Positions 23,290 through 32,400 of a stretch of DNA of 55,666 bases are shown here, in pieces. This DNA is from Oscillospiraceae bacterium (GTDB lineage: Bacteria > Bacillota > Clostridia > Oscillospirales > Ruminococcaceae). The notes beneath the pieces are model-generated. The model made no database searches. It was not told the DNA's origin and was given only the letters and a program-made list of their open reading frames with translations. The position numbers were made by a program, and so were the translations under genes. The stretch spans positions 1-55,666 of the forward strand of contig SVMW01000014.1 of the NCBI GenBank assembly GCA_015067215.1, read 5' to 3'. The first letter of the stretch is position 1. Each line of letters opens with the position of its first letter.

Positions 23290-25515
23290 TTATTCAAATG
23301 CACCGGTTGCTGCCAGTGTAACCTCTATCGTTGTGCCCATAGGAATTTTATCCCCCGCCGCTATGTTCTGTGCGGAAACCACCGCAGCTGCATTACTTTG
23401 AGAAACCCCTGTAAAACTTACGTTGAGGCCAAGACCACTGAGCGTGTTTTCCACCTGTGACGGAGTCTGATTTATAATATTCGGCATTGCAACCATCATA
23501 CTTTCAGTTTCACTTTCAGTATAAAGCACAACTATGCCGCCTTTTTTTATCTTCATAGTGCTGTCAGGGAACTGTGATACGACACTGTTTCCGTTGCCCA
23601 CAACCTTAACCGCAAAGCCTGAACGCTGCAGTTTAACCCTTGCCGCTGTAAGTTCTGAACCTTTAACGGAAGGAACAGATACGCTTACATTCGCTTTTTC
23701 TGCATCGGAATAAACAGGTTCAACACCCAGATACGGCAGAATTTCACCCATAAGCTCACCTACAACAGGCCCTGCAAGGGTGCCGCCGTAGTAACTTGTT
23801 GTTCTTGGTTCATCAAAGAATATAAGCACCGCAATTTCAGGGTCGTCGCAAGGTGCCACACCAACGTAGGAAGCAATGTAGTCATCGTCCATTGCAGTAT
23901 CAAGCTTCTGGCTGGTACCGGATTTGCCGCCTACACGGTAACCCGCAACGTATGAATGCTGTGCATTGCCGCTGGTACCGTTCTGCAGAAGGATATTGCA
24001 TATCTTTGCACTTACCTCTTCACTGATAACCTGACGTTTGACATCCGGTGTAAGGTCTTCCACCACATTTCCGCTGTCATCCACAAGTTTGGAAACAAGG
24101 TGCGGCTGAACAAGCTGACCGCCGTTAACCGCTGTTGCAACTGCAGTTATCATCTGTATAGGTGTAACTTTGAATGTCTGCCCGAAAGAGTTACTTGCAA
24201 GGCTGGTTTCTGTCATGGTTTCAGCATTGTAAACTATACTTTTCTGTTCGCCCGGCAGGTCAATGCCTGTTTTTTCCGCAAGACCAAAAGATTCAAAGTA
24301 ATCAACAAAAGTTTCAATGCCCATTCGCTGTCCAAGGTCAATAAACGACGGGTTACAGGATTCGATAAGCGCCTGTGCAAATGTAAGAGGGCCGTGACCT
24401 GATGTCTGGTTACATTTGATATTCCAGCCGCCTACCGATACATAACCTTTGCAGTAAAAGCCCGAATTGAGTGTTGCTGCCCCTGAATCCAGCGCAGAAG
24501 AAGCAGTAATAATTTTGAATACAGAACCCGGCTCATAAAGGTCTGAAACAGCTTTGTTTCTCCATTGGGACTGTCTTGCTTCGCTTATTGCGTTGTTTTT
24601 TTCAGTTTCATCGGTAATGGTTTCAATTGCTGCAGCAACCTGTTCATCATAAATTGTAAACGGGTCGTTAGGGTCAAAGTCCGGCTCGGTGGACATTGCC
24701 AGTATTGCGCCGGTTTTAACATTCATAACGATACCGACTGCACGGCATTGTACATTATATTCTTCAACTTTGCTGGAAAGTCGTTTTTCCAGAAAATGCT
24801 GAATTGTTTCGTCAATTGTTGTTACAAGGCTGTAGCCGTTCTGTGCTGCATTGAGTTCCTCGTATTCGTAACCCATATCAAGGCCCCAGCCGTTCTTGGC
24901 TGAAATTACACGTCCCTGTACCCCTGTAAGTTCATCATTGTAATACGATTCAAGCCCTGCAAGGCCCTGATTGTCAGTGCCGCAGAAGCCAAGAATGGTA
25001 GCAGCAAAGTCTCCATAAGGGTAATAACGTTTGTAGTCTTCCACAAGGTTTACACCGCTTATATCCTCTTCCTGACAGAAAGTACGGATTTCGTCTGCAA
25101 CAGGTTTATCTATTTTATATTTTATAACCTGATAGTAACTTTGTTTTTTACCCAGTTTTTCAATTACTGCATCGTAGTCAACTTCCAGCAGCTCCGAAAG
25201 CTTTTCTGCAATTCTGTGATGCTGGTCAGGGTCACTTTCAGCAGGAGAAACAAAAACAGTCCACACTGTTGCGCTCTGTGCCAGCACTTTCATGTTACGG
25301 TCATAAATTGTACCTCGTTTAGGTGAAATTGTTGTGTCACGCAGCTGAATTGAAGACGCTTTCGCCTTGTACTGTTCGTAGTTGATAATCTGTATATTCA
25401 TCATATTGAAGATAATCCAGCAGCAGAAAGCAAAGAAGAACACCATTACCAATAGTGCTCTGTTTCGCATGCTGTTTGTAACTTTTGTCTGTGATTTTCT
25501 GCGTTTTTCGCCCAC
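23290..25515 (-). CDS. Class B penicillin-binding protein with PASTA domains
   Basis: A 741-aa septal transpeptidase of the FtsI/SpoVD/PBP2x group. A short cytoplasmic tail and a membrane segment (about residues 20-40) are followed by the dimerisation domain with RGTIYDRN. The catalytic motifs are SVFK (near 331), SCN (near 383) and KSGTS (near 533). Two PASTA domains follow (from about 610). The start is GTG 25515 with GAGG nine bases upstream. Position in the dcw cluster favours the division enzyme, but the mother-cell SpoVD also sits here in some genomes. A hairpin (25617-25641) separates it from ftsL. Confidence 0.93.
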   Translation of the reverse strand: MGEKRRKSQTKVTNSMRNRALLVMVFFFAFCCWIIFNMMNIQIINYEQYKAKASSIQLRDTTISPKRGTIYDRNMKVLAQSATVWTVFVSPAESDPDQHHRIAEKLSELLEVDYDAVIEKLGKKQSYYQVIKYKIDKPVADEIRTFCQEEDISGVNLVEDYKRYYPYGDFAATILGFCGTDNQGLAGLESYYNDELTGVQGRVISAKNGWGLDMGYEYEELNAAQNGYSLVTTIDETIQHFLEKRLSSKVEEYNVQCRAVGIVMNVKTGAILAMSTEPDFDPNDPFTIYDEQVAAAIETITDETEKNNAISEARQSQWRNKAVSDLYEPGSVFKIITASSALDSGAATLNSGFYCKGYVSVGGWNIKCNQTSGHGPLTFAQALIESCNPSFIDLGQRMGIETFVDYFESFGLAEKTGIDLPGEQKSIVYNAETMTETSLASNSFGQTFKVTPIQMITAVATAVNGGQLVQPHLVSKLVDDSGNVVEDLTPDVKRQVISEEVSAKICNILLQNGTSGNAQHSYVAGYRVGGKSGTSQKLDTAMDDDYIASYVGVAPCDDPEIAVLIFFDEPRTTSYYGGTLAGPVVGELMGEILPYLGVEPVYSDAEKANVSVSVPSVKGSELTAARVKLQRSGFAVKVVGNGNSVVSQFPDSTMKIKKGGIVVLYTESETESMMVAMPNIINQTPSQVENTLSGLGLNVSFTGVSQSNAAAVVSAQNIAAGDKIPMGTTIEVTLAATGAFE

Positions 25516-25616
25516 CTGCAGTAACCTCGTTTTGCATTTTTTATGTTATAACCTGTTGTTTTTGCTTTTTATGTGCCAATTTACGACAGATTTTTTATGC
25601 CGTTATATATAACAAT

Positions 25617-25641
25617 AAGGGTTTACGGACAGTAAACCCTT
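25617..25641. terminator. Hairpin between ftsL and the PBP gene
   Basis: Perfect 10-bp stem AAGGGTTTAC/GTAAACCCTT. On the plus strand six T follow, giving a good terminator for antisense transcripts. On the minus strand the tail is only ATTGTTAT, so partial termination inside the operon is possible. Confidence 0.55.
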
Positions 25642-25661
25642 TTTTAGTAATTAATATTATT

Positions 25662-26135
25662 TTATGGCTCGAAATATGACAGAACCGGTTCAACCACTTC
25701 TTCAATTTTACTTGCCAGAGTTCCGTCACTGAACTCTGTCTTGTTTTCACTTTCGATTTCAATGTATTCAACCTGAGAAGAATCCATTTTTACCATACCC
25801 AACACATTTACAGCATAGCTTTCAATTTCATCAAGGCTCATACGGCTTTCAAGTGTGAATTCAAGGTATGCTTTTTCGCTTTCAAGTTCAGTAATTGCTT
25901 TCTGGGTTTTTGCTATTTCGTTTGTTGTCTGTGTGATAGCAGCGTTTGTGTAGATTACACCGATAACAAGGCTTACAACAACAGCTATTGACAAAATATT
26001 GACAACATTTTTAAAAGCATTTTTATTTTTGATTTTTACTGTTTTAGGCTGCTGCTTCTTTTCCTGCTTTTCAGTTTTTGGTTCCAGCAGTGCTTCGTAT
26101 ATTGACAAGTCATATGCAACATTCTGTCTGTCCAT
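25662..26135 (-). CDS. ftsL: FtsL-like cell division protein
   Basis: A 157-aa bitopic protein: a charged cytoplasmic N-terminus of about 45 residues rich in K and Q, one membrane segment at about 46-67, a short coiled coil with a leucine/isoleucine heptad (about 70-100), and an acidic tail. FtsL partners with DivIB and DivIC to activate FtsW and its PBP. Sequence conservation is low in this family, so the call rests on topology and on the position between rsmH and the PBP. ATG 26135 lies 38 bp after the rsmH stop. Confidence 0.85.
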   Translation of the reverse strand: MDRQNVAYDLSIYEALLEPKTEKQEKKQQPKTVKIKNKNAFKNVVNILSIAVVVSLVIGVIYTNAAITQTTNEIAKTQKAITELESEKAYLEFTLESRMSLDEIESYAVNVLGMVKMDSSQVEYIEIESENKTEFSDGTLASKIEEVVEPVLSYFEP

Positions 26136-26173
26136 AGCTTTATTCTCCTTTGCCTGTTATTGCTGCAGAAAGA

Positions 26174-27100
26174 TTAAAGCTTTTCTATAATTCTCAGCTT
26201 TGCACTTCTGCTGCGTCGGTTTTCTTCCTGTTCCTGTGCGTCCGCCTCAATAGGTTTGCGGGTAATCAGCTTACCTTTTGCCTTGCCGCCGCATACACAT
26301 ATCGGCAGTTCCTTAGGGCAGGTACAGGACACTGTAAGGTCTTTAAAATACTGTTTTACTATTCTGTCTTCAAGGGAATGGAATGTGATAATACACATTC
26401 TTCCGCCCGGATTGAGCATATCGAACATATCTTCAAGTGCGTCTTTCAATGCTCCAAGTTCATCATTTACCGCAATTCTCAGTGCCTGGAATGTTTTGCG
26501 GGATGGATTTTTGCTTTTTCTGCGTTCTGCTGCAGGATAAGCACTGTTTACAACTTCACTTAACTGTGTAGTGGTAGTAATCGGCTGGTTTTCGCGGTAT
26601 GCCACAATTTTCTTTGCAATACCGTATGCAAATTTTTCTTCACCGTATTCGCGGAGAATGTCGGTGATTTCCTGCAGGGACAAGGTGTTTACCAGGTCTG
26701 CAGCAGAAGGACCTTCCTTGCTCATTCTCATATCCAGATATGCTTCGGCATTGTAGCTGAAGCCCCTTTCTGCGGTATCCAGCTGATAGCTTGATACGCC
26801 AAGGTCCAGCAGTACGCCATCAATTTTTTCCACGTTTTCTTTTCTGAGCGCATATTTTGCTTCACGGAAATTTGTCTGGATAACCTTTGCGGGCAGACCT
26901 TTGAGGCGTTCCGTTGCCACTGCAACTGCATCAGGGTCCTGGTCAAGGCCATAAAGCATGCCGTCAGTAAGGTGCTTTGCTATTTCTCTGGAGTGACCTG
27001 CCCCGCCACAAGTGCCATCAACATAAATGCCGTCAGGTTTTATGTTAAGCCCCTCAATGCACTGTTCCAGCATTATTGATTTGTGGCTGAATTCACTCAT
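26174..27100 (-). CDS. rsmH: 16S rRNA m4C1402 methyltransferase
   Basis: A 308-aa SAM-dependent methyltransferase (formerly MraW) acting on C1402 of 16S rRNA in the decoding centre. The opening SHKSIMLEQ, the SAM-binding GTCGGAGHS (residues about 32-40) and the GVLLDLGVSSYQLD block with the following RGFSY are typical. The end contains ITFHSLEDRIVK, and a cysteine-rich insert (CTCPKELPICVCGG) follows. The start is ATG 27100 (MSEFSHKS), one base after the mraZ stop, with GGAG in the mraZ end. A longer frame to 27208 lies inside mraZ and is rejected. Confidence 0.96.
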   Translation of the reverse strand: MSEFSHKSIMLEQCIEGLNIKPDGIYVDGTCGGAGHSREIAKHLTDGMLYGLDQDPDAVAVATERLKGLPAKVIQTNFREAKYALRKENVEKIDGVLLDLGVSSYQLDTAERGFSYNAEAYLDMRMSKEGPSAADLVNTLSLQEITDILREYGEEKFAYGIAKKIVAYRENQPITTTTQLSEVVNSAYPAAERRKSKNPSRKTFQALRIAVNDELGALKDALEDMFDMLNPGGRMCIITFHSLEDRIVKQYFKDLTVSCTCPKELPICVCGGKAKGKLITRKPIEADAQEQEENRRSRSAKLRIIEKL

Positions 27101-27101
27101 A

Positions 27102-27521
27102 TTAAAACTCCAGTTCTTCCATTGCTGCTTCAATGTCAGCAAAGTCCATATTGTTTTCTTTATCTTCGTAGCTGGCTTTGTCCCATATTTCAATGTGGTT
27201 GCCTGCACCGATGATGATTATATCTTTTGTAATTTTTGCGTGGTTTTTAAGGTACTGCGGCAGCAGGATTCTGCCCTGCTTGTCCGGTGTAACATCCATA
27301 GCATTTGCATAAAGCATACGCTGAATATCACGGGTTTTCACAACAGATTTTTCTTTGAGAATTTCTGCAATTCTGTTCCATTCTTTTTCAGCGTAACCTA
27401 TGATACATCCATCAAGCCATTTTGTTATGTAAAATGTTTCGCCAAGTTCACCGCGCATTTTTGGAGGAATATTTGTTCTGCTTTTTGCATCAACTGTATA
27501 TTCATATCTGCCAAACAGCAT
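27102..27521 (-). CDS. mraZ: Transcriptional regulator MraZ
   Basis: A 139-aa AbrB-like DNA-binding protein with two tandem SpoVT/AbrB modules, which forms a ring and binds its own promoter. The opening GRYEYTVDAKSRTNIP and the second module DKQGRILLPQYL both carry the family's D-x-x-R signature (DAKSR and DKQGR). ATG 27521 has AGGAGGA upstream. It is the first gene of the dcw cluster, one base before rsmH. The three GTGGG boxes at 27575-27599 are its expected target, giving autorepression of the cluster. Confidence 0.95.
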   Translation of the reverse strand: MLFGRYEYTVDAKSRTNIPPKMRGELGETFYITKWLDGCIIGYAEKEWNRIAEILKEKSVVKTRDIQRMLYANAMDVTPDKQGRILLPQYLKNHAKITKDIIIIGAGNHIEIWDKASYEDKENNMDFADIEAAMEELEF

Positions 27522-27574
27522 GTCTCTTCCTCCTTCTTGGTTTCAGCAGCAATTGTGTGATTTTTGGGATTTTA

Positions 27575-27599
27575 CCCACATTTACCCACAACTGCCCAC
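27575..27599 (-). promoter_or_regulatory. MraZ operator: three GTGGG boxes
   Basis: On the minus strand GTGGG occurs three times at 10-bp steps (27595-27599, 27585-27589, 27575-27579), the arrangement known for MraZ sites. It lies just downstream of the predicted transcription start, so bound MraZ should block the cluster promoter. Confidence 0.85.
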
Positions 27600-27611
27600 T
27601 TTTATACCAAA

Positions 27612-27640
27612 ATAATACCATAAATAGCTGTCAAATGCAA
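27612..27640 (-). promoter_or_regulatory. dcw cluster promoter
   Basis: TTGCAT (27635-27640), a 17-bp spacer and TATTAT (27612-27617) on the minus strand. A TTGACA also occurs in the spacer but has no -10 at a good distance. The remaining spacer up to 27844, before the plus-strand glycosylase gene, holds no further gene. Confidence 0.7.
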
Positions 27641-27844
27641 TATATTATGCAAAATTTAATAAATTATTTTTGTGAAAAATACCGCGCCATATCTGCCTTT
27701 TTCCGACTTTTATGCCAGTTTTTTCCACATTGTTAAAAAGGTGGGTTCCGGTGGGGATTTATCCCTGTATTTTCTGTTTTCAGGCTGTTGTTTTAAACTT
27801 TTATATGCTAAAATGTTTGTATCAGTTGTAAGGAAGTGAGTTTT

Positions 27845-28363
27845 ATGAAACATCTCGGTAAAGACTTTTTTGCGCAGGATGCCTGCACAGCTGCACAGCA
27901 GCTTGTTGGCAAATGGATATGCCGCCGCATAGATGACAAGGTTTTTAAATTTCAGATTACGGAAACCGAATGCTACATCGGCAACGGCGACACTGCCTGC
28001 CACGCCAGCAAAGGCAAAACTGCCCGCACCAGTGTTATGTGGAAGCAAGGCGGCGTGTGTTATGTTTATCTTTGTTACGGCATGCACAATATGCTTAACT
28101 TTATTACAGGCCGCGAGGGAGAACCCGAAGGTGTGCTTATTCGCGGTGTAACAGGTGCCACAGGCCCCGGCAGAGCCACAAAAACCATGCAGATAGATAA
28201 ATCCTTTTATGGAGAAAGTCTGCTGGATAAAGGCAGAATATGGGTTGAAGATGACGGAAAAGAATATGCTTTTACTGCAGATAAACGGGTAGGCATAGGC
28301 TATGCCTCCAAGGAAGACCAGGACAGGCTGTGGCGTTTTATACTTAAAACTGATAAAACCTGA
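27845..28363 (+). CDS. 3-methyladenine DNA glycosylase (AAG family)
   Basis: A 172-aa enzyme of the mammalian-type alkyladenine glycosylase family, which removes alkylated purines from DNA. Typical segments are the early LVGKWICRR, the catalytic Glu in ITETECYIG, YVYLCYGMHNMLN and GVLIRGVTG, and the late GPGRATKTM. The protein is slightly shorter than the usual 190-210 aa. ATG 27845 follows AAGGAAGTGAG; the in-frame GTG at 27836 is less likely. It is one of only four plus-strand genes here, divergent from the dcw cluster, and ends at a terminator. Confidence 0.92.
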   Translation: MKHLGKDFFAQDACTAAQQLVGKWICRRIDDKVFKFQITETECYIGNGDTACHASKGKTARTSVMWKQGGVCYVYLCYGMHNMLNFITGREGEPEGVLIRGVTGATGPGRATKTMQIDKSFYGESLLDKGRIWVEDDGKEYAFTADKRVGIGYASKEDQDRLWRFILKTDKT

Positions 28364-28372
28364 AAACAGCAA

Positions 28373-28407
28373 ACGGACACATCCTCAAATGGATATGTCC
28401 GTTTTTT
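28373..28407 (+). terminator. Terminator after the DNA glycosylase gene
   Basis: 12-bp stem ACGGACACATCC/GGATATGTCCGT (one mismatch) followed by TTTTTAT. Confidence 0.9.
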
Positions 28408-28420
28408 ATACAAACAAAAA

Positions 28421-28463
28421 AACAGGGATTACGGCACCGTTTTACCGATGCTGTATCCCTGTT
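28421..28463 (-). terminator. Terminator after the metallophosphoesterase gene
   Basis: Stem AACAGGGAT/ATCCCTGTT with inner pairing, with T-runs on both sides. It is well placed for the minus-strand gene ending at 28510 and may work in both directions. Confidence 0.8.
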
Positions 28464-28509
28464 TTTATTCAGTTATTAAACCGAAACCGCATTTTCTGTT
28501 TTAAACATT

Positions 28510-29418
28510 TCAGGTTTTCAGGTCAATTACCCTGTCGTATCCTGCGCCGTATCTGTCCGCATATACAACCATATTTTCAATATCCAGAGTAACGGCACAA
28601 AAAGCTGTGTCATTTCTGCTGCCCGCTGTCTTGTTCCATGTTATTTCTTCGCCGTTTTCTATGCCGGCAATTTCAGGTCCTCCGTTTTCGCCGTATTCAT
28701 TATTACGGTAAAAACTGATATTAGGGACAGTTATTCTTTTTATCCCTGTATCCCCTATTGTCCCTACTTTATAACAGTGGGTATGGCCGTGGATATTGCA
28801 TAGAATATTGTCTTTATAACGTTCCAGAAGCTTTACAACAGGCGTTGAATTGCCTGACCAGTTTAACGGATGGTGTGACAGCAGAATACATTTCCATCCT
28901 GTATTCATCTGAGATACAGTTTCTTCAAGCCATTTCAGCTGTTTATCACCAAGCAAAAGACCATCTGTTGTTTCTTCACAGGTATTAAGACAAATAACCC
29001 TTATTTTTTTATCTGCATAATCCCTGTAACAGTAACCGCCTGTCGGATTTGCGCTGTCGGTTACTGCACCTGTATTCCATGCACCAATATGTTCAAATTT
29101 TTCCTGTGATGTAATTCCCTCACCATTATGAAGGTCATCATGGTTACCTTCTGCCCAGAAATCGTGTTCTCCCAGAAGCTGATGAACCTTTTTAAAAGCC
29201 CGTAAAGCAGAATCTGCTGTTTCGCTGTTATCCCATATGTAGTCTCCGAGAATTGCAGAACAGTCTATGTCAGACATTTCCTTTACAATTCTCATAGCCT
29301 GACCCGCATGGGTGGTGCTGTCAAGCATCTGCTTTGTGCAAGCATGTGTCAGTGACAGGTGAACATCCGAGCCCAACAGCATTGTAAATGTGTTTTCGCT
29401 CTGTCTGCTCTGCACCAC
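28510..29418 (-). CDS. Metallophosphoesterase, start codon uncertain
   Basis: A 302-aa calcineurin-like phosphoesterase with the full motif set: GSDVHLS, GDYIWD, GNHDD, LSHHPLNW and HGHTHCY, which supply the two-metal site. The substrate is unknown. No signal peptide is seen. The first possible initiator in frame is GTG 29418, with only a poor AAAGG nearby. The frame stays open for 18 more codons, up to the TGA of the giant gene; these codons read EIPQYVIYDAVRLAK and look like a real N-terminal helix. An ATG at 29465 would start MK and join this sequence if one A were added to the A-run. A frameshift, a non-standard start or readthrough from the upstream gene are all possible. Confidence 0.8.
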   Translation of the reverse strand: MVQSRQSENTFTMLLGSDVHLSLTHACTKQMLDSTTHAGQAMRIVKEMSDIDCSAILGDYIWDNSETADSALRAFKKVHQLLGEHDFWAEGNHDDLHNGEGITSQEKFEHIGAWNTGAVTDSANPTGGYCYRDYADKKIRVICLNTCEETTDGLLLGDKQLKWLEETVSQMNTGWKCILLSHHPLNWSGNSTPVVKLLERYKDNILCNIHGHTHCYKVGTIGDTGIKRITVPNISFYRNNEYGENGGPEIAGIENGEEITWNKTAGSRNDTAFCAVTLDIENMVVYADRYGAGYDRVIDLKT

Positions 29419-29472
29419 CTTTGCAAGTCGTACTGCGTCATAAATTACATATTGCGGAATTTCATCTTCATT

Positions 29473-32400
29473 TCACGCAGGGTCTACAGGTATCCACTGT
29501 GCATAGAGACGGATTGTTCTTGCGTCGCCTCTGTCAGATGCTGCAAATACAGCTTCATTGTCATAATGCACGCCTGAACCATCCATTTCAGTGTTCCAGC
29601 CATTAAATACATAATCTTTTCTGTTGATTGTCTGTTTACCTGCTTTGTTAAAGATGCTTGTAAGTGTTACGTCTTCGTTCATAACATTTACGGAAGCGAC
29701 ATTACCTGTACCGCCGTTTGCCATAAACTTGATAACTGTCTTAGCAGATTTAGCCTGAATTTTGAATGTAACAGTTTTTGTACCACCGTATGTGCCAACA
29801 CCTTTGATTGTCACTTTAGCTGTGCCAATCTTAGTATTGTTTTCATAGCCGATGATTTCGTAGTCGCCATAACCAAGTTCAACGCCGCCTGCTTTAACTG
29901 TAATCTGGTTTTTGTCAAGTTCTACAGGTCTGCCTGTGTAGTTCTGTGCTTCAATTGTTACTGCTGCGGAAGCAACTGATGTTTTTACAACTCTGAATGT
30001 TTCAGAAACTGCACCATAGTAGTTGACTTTGCCGTATACAGTCACACGGAGTGTTGTGCCTGCAGGAACAACATCTCTTGCACCAACTTCTTCACCATAG
30101 TGTCTTACAACACCATTTGCAAGCTGAACATCTTCTTCGTAAGTATATTCAAATACTTTATCAAAGTCTGCATTCGTTGCAAGTGATTTTTTGTTTGTAT
30201 CAACAAGTTTTGGTACCGCTTTATAGTTGCCTGCTGTATTTTTAAACACGATATCAGCCACTGTAACTGTTACGTTTTCAATGTCTGCAGGAACAATTTC
30301 ATAACTGAATTCACATAAGCCTTCAAAATTGCCTTTAAACTTGATTGTTGCTTTTGCAGTGCCAAGTTTAGTCTGATTTTTGTAGGTTACTGTGTAGTCA
30401 GTACCTTTCTTGAGAACGATATCACCATAATTGATAACAGGTTCAGGTGTTGTGCCGCCTTTTGTATATGCAGCTGTTTCAGGCATATCCACAACAACAT
30501 TATCTGCTGTAACTTTGCTGATTTTGAATGTCTTGTTGTATGTGCCGGAGTAACCTGTCATACCTTTGAATGTAGCAGTTGCTGTACCTGCTTTAAGGTT
30601 GTTTTTGTATGTTACTGTATAGTCAACACCTTCTGTAAGAAGTTTGCTGCCGAAGTACAGGTCATAACCGGACTGTTCAATTGCTTCGCCTGTGTATACA
30701 ACTGTATCTGTCCAGTTTTCAACTTTCATTTCTGCAGCTTTGAATGATGTTGCAGCAATTGTAAATGTTTTGTTGAATGTGCCGTAGTAAGCACCGATAC
30801 CTTCATAAACAACTGTTGCTGTGCCTGCTTTGTCGTTGTTTGTATAAATTACTTTGTAGTCAACATCTTCTGTAAGTGTAACAGTTGTTGTAACACCATC
30901 AACTTTTACTTTAACTTCAAGTCTGTCTGCAGGCTGTTCAACATAGCCGTTTTCATCAACTGTTTCGAAATATTTGAGGTATGTTTTAAATTCCTTGAGC
31001 ATAGTTGCTGCAAGTTTTGTACCGATTGTAAATGTTTTTGTTACAGTACCTGTGTAACCGCCCATACCTGTCACTGTCATTGTTGCAGTGCCGGAAACAG
31101 TGTTGTTTTCGTAAGCTACTGTGTAGTGTTCACCTTCAGTCAGTGTAACACCTTTATTTACAAGAGACATGCCATCCTGTTTGTGTTCGCCACCGTTGTA
31201 TGCAACGTTAGCTGCAAAGCCTTTAAGCATATTTGCTGTAAGTTTTGTACCCTTGATATCAAAAGTTACAAATTTTACGCCTTCGTAACCGCTGCCAACT
31301 CTTGCAACGATAGCAATTGTTGCTTTGCCTACATTTACGTTATTGGAGTAGAATGCGTCGTAGTCAACACCTTCAACAAGTGTTTTACCGCTGCATTTTA
31401 CTACCATATCAGGCTGTTTAACAGCTTCACCTGTGTAGTTTACAGCTTTAACGCCGGAAACTGTAAATTTGTCTGCAAGAACATTTGCTGTAATTCTGAA
31501 ATCAGCATAAACAACACCGCTGTAGTTGCCTTTACCTGTAATTACAACATGATATTTGCCAACTTCTTTAGGGCCTGCAACAACACTCCAGCTGTCTGTT
31601 GCTTCGTCATACATTTCAAATGTTACAGTGTAATCCTTGTTGTTAACAAGAGCTTTACCGTCTTTTACAAATTTAACAGTAGGTTTCTGCACTCCGGTAG
31701 TTACTGTTTTAACTTCAGCATTAAGCTGTGCTTCAAAGTTTGCACCGCTTTCTGCTGTGCCGTCAATTTCCATTGGAGTAATTGTAAATGTTTTTACCAA
31801 TGTATCTGCGTAGTTGCCTTTACCTCTTACTGTAATTTTTGCTGTACCTGCATTTGTGTTTGATGCATAGGTTACAGTGTAATCTTTGTTGAGTTCAAGC
31901 AATGTCTTGTTGTCGTATACACGCATATCATCAACTTTGATTGCTGCGCCTGTATATTCAACTTCTGCAGGAACATTAGCTACCCACATAAAGTCAGGAA
32001 CTGCAAGAGCATCTGCAAATTCTGCTCTGTCTTCTTCCAGAACATCGCCCCATTCGTCACGGTCTGTATCTACAGAGATAATTGCTTTATTCTTTGTGCT
32101 TTCGTTGTAGTCTGCTTTTGTTGCATAAACAAAGAGACATAAAGCATCAAACAATTCGCCGTTATCGTCTTCCACGCCACTTTCAGGGAGCATATCTTCT
32201 GTAATTTCAATAGCACCTGTATAAAGTTTGTAGCTGTCATCTGTAATTTTCTGTTCTGTATTCAGGAGAGCATACCAGATTTCTGCACCGCTTGTTGCTG
32301 TTTTAAGAACAATTCTGTCACCAAGTCTTACGCCAAGGTTAAGGTGTTCTTTTGTTGCTTCACTGTCATCTGCCGGCCAGTAAACAACAGTCATTTCTGT

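Noticed and set aside
27101-27208. Longer start for RsmH
   Set aside because: The extension is out-of-frame mraZ sequence; the MSEFSHKS start has a ribosome-binding site and the normal length.
27636-27720. TTGACA at the dcw promoter as the true -35
   Set aside because: No -10 lies 16-18 bp from it; TTGCAT-N17-TATTAT fits better.
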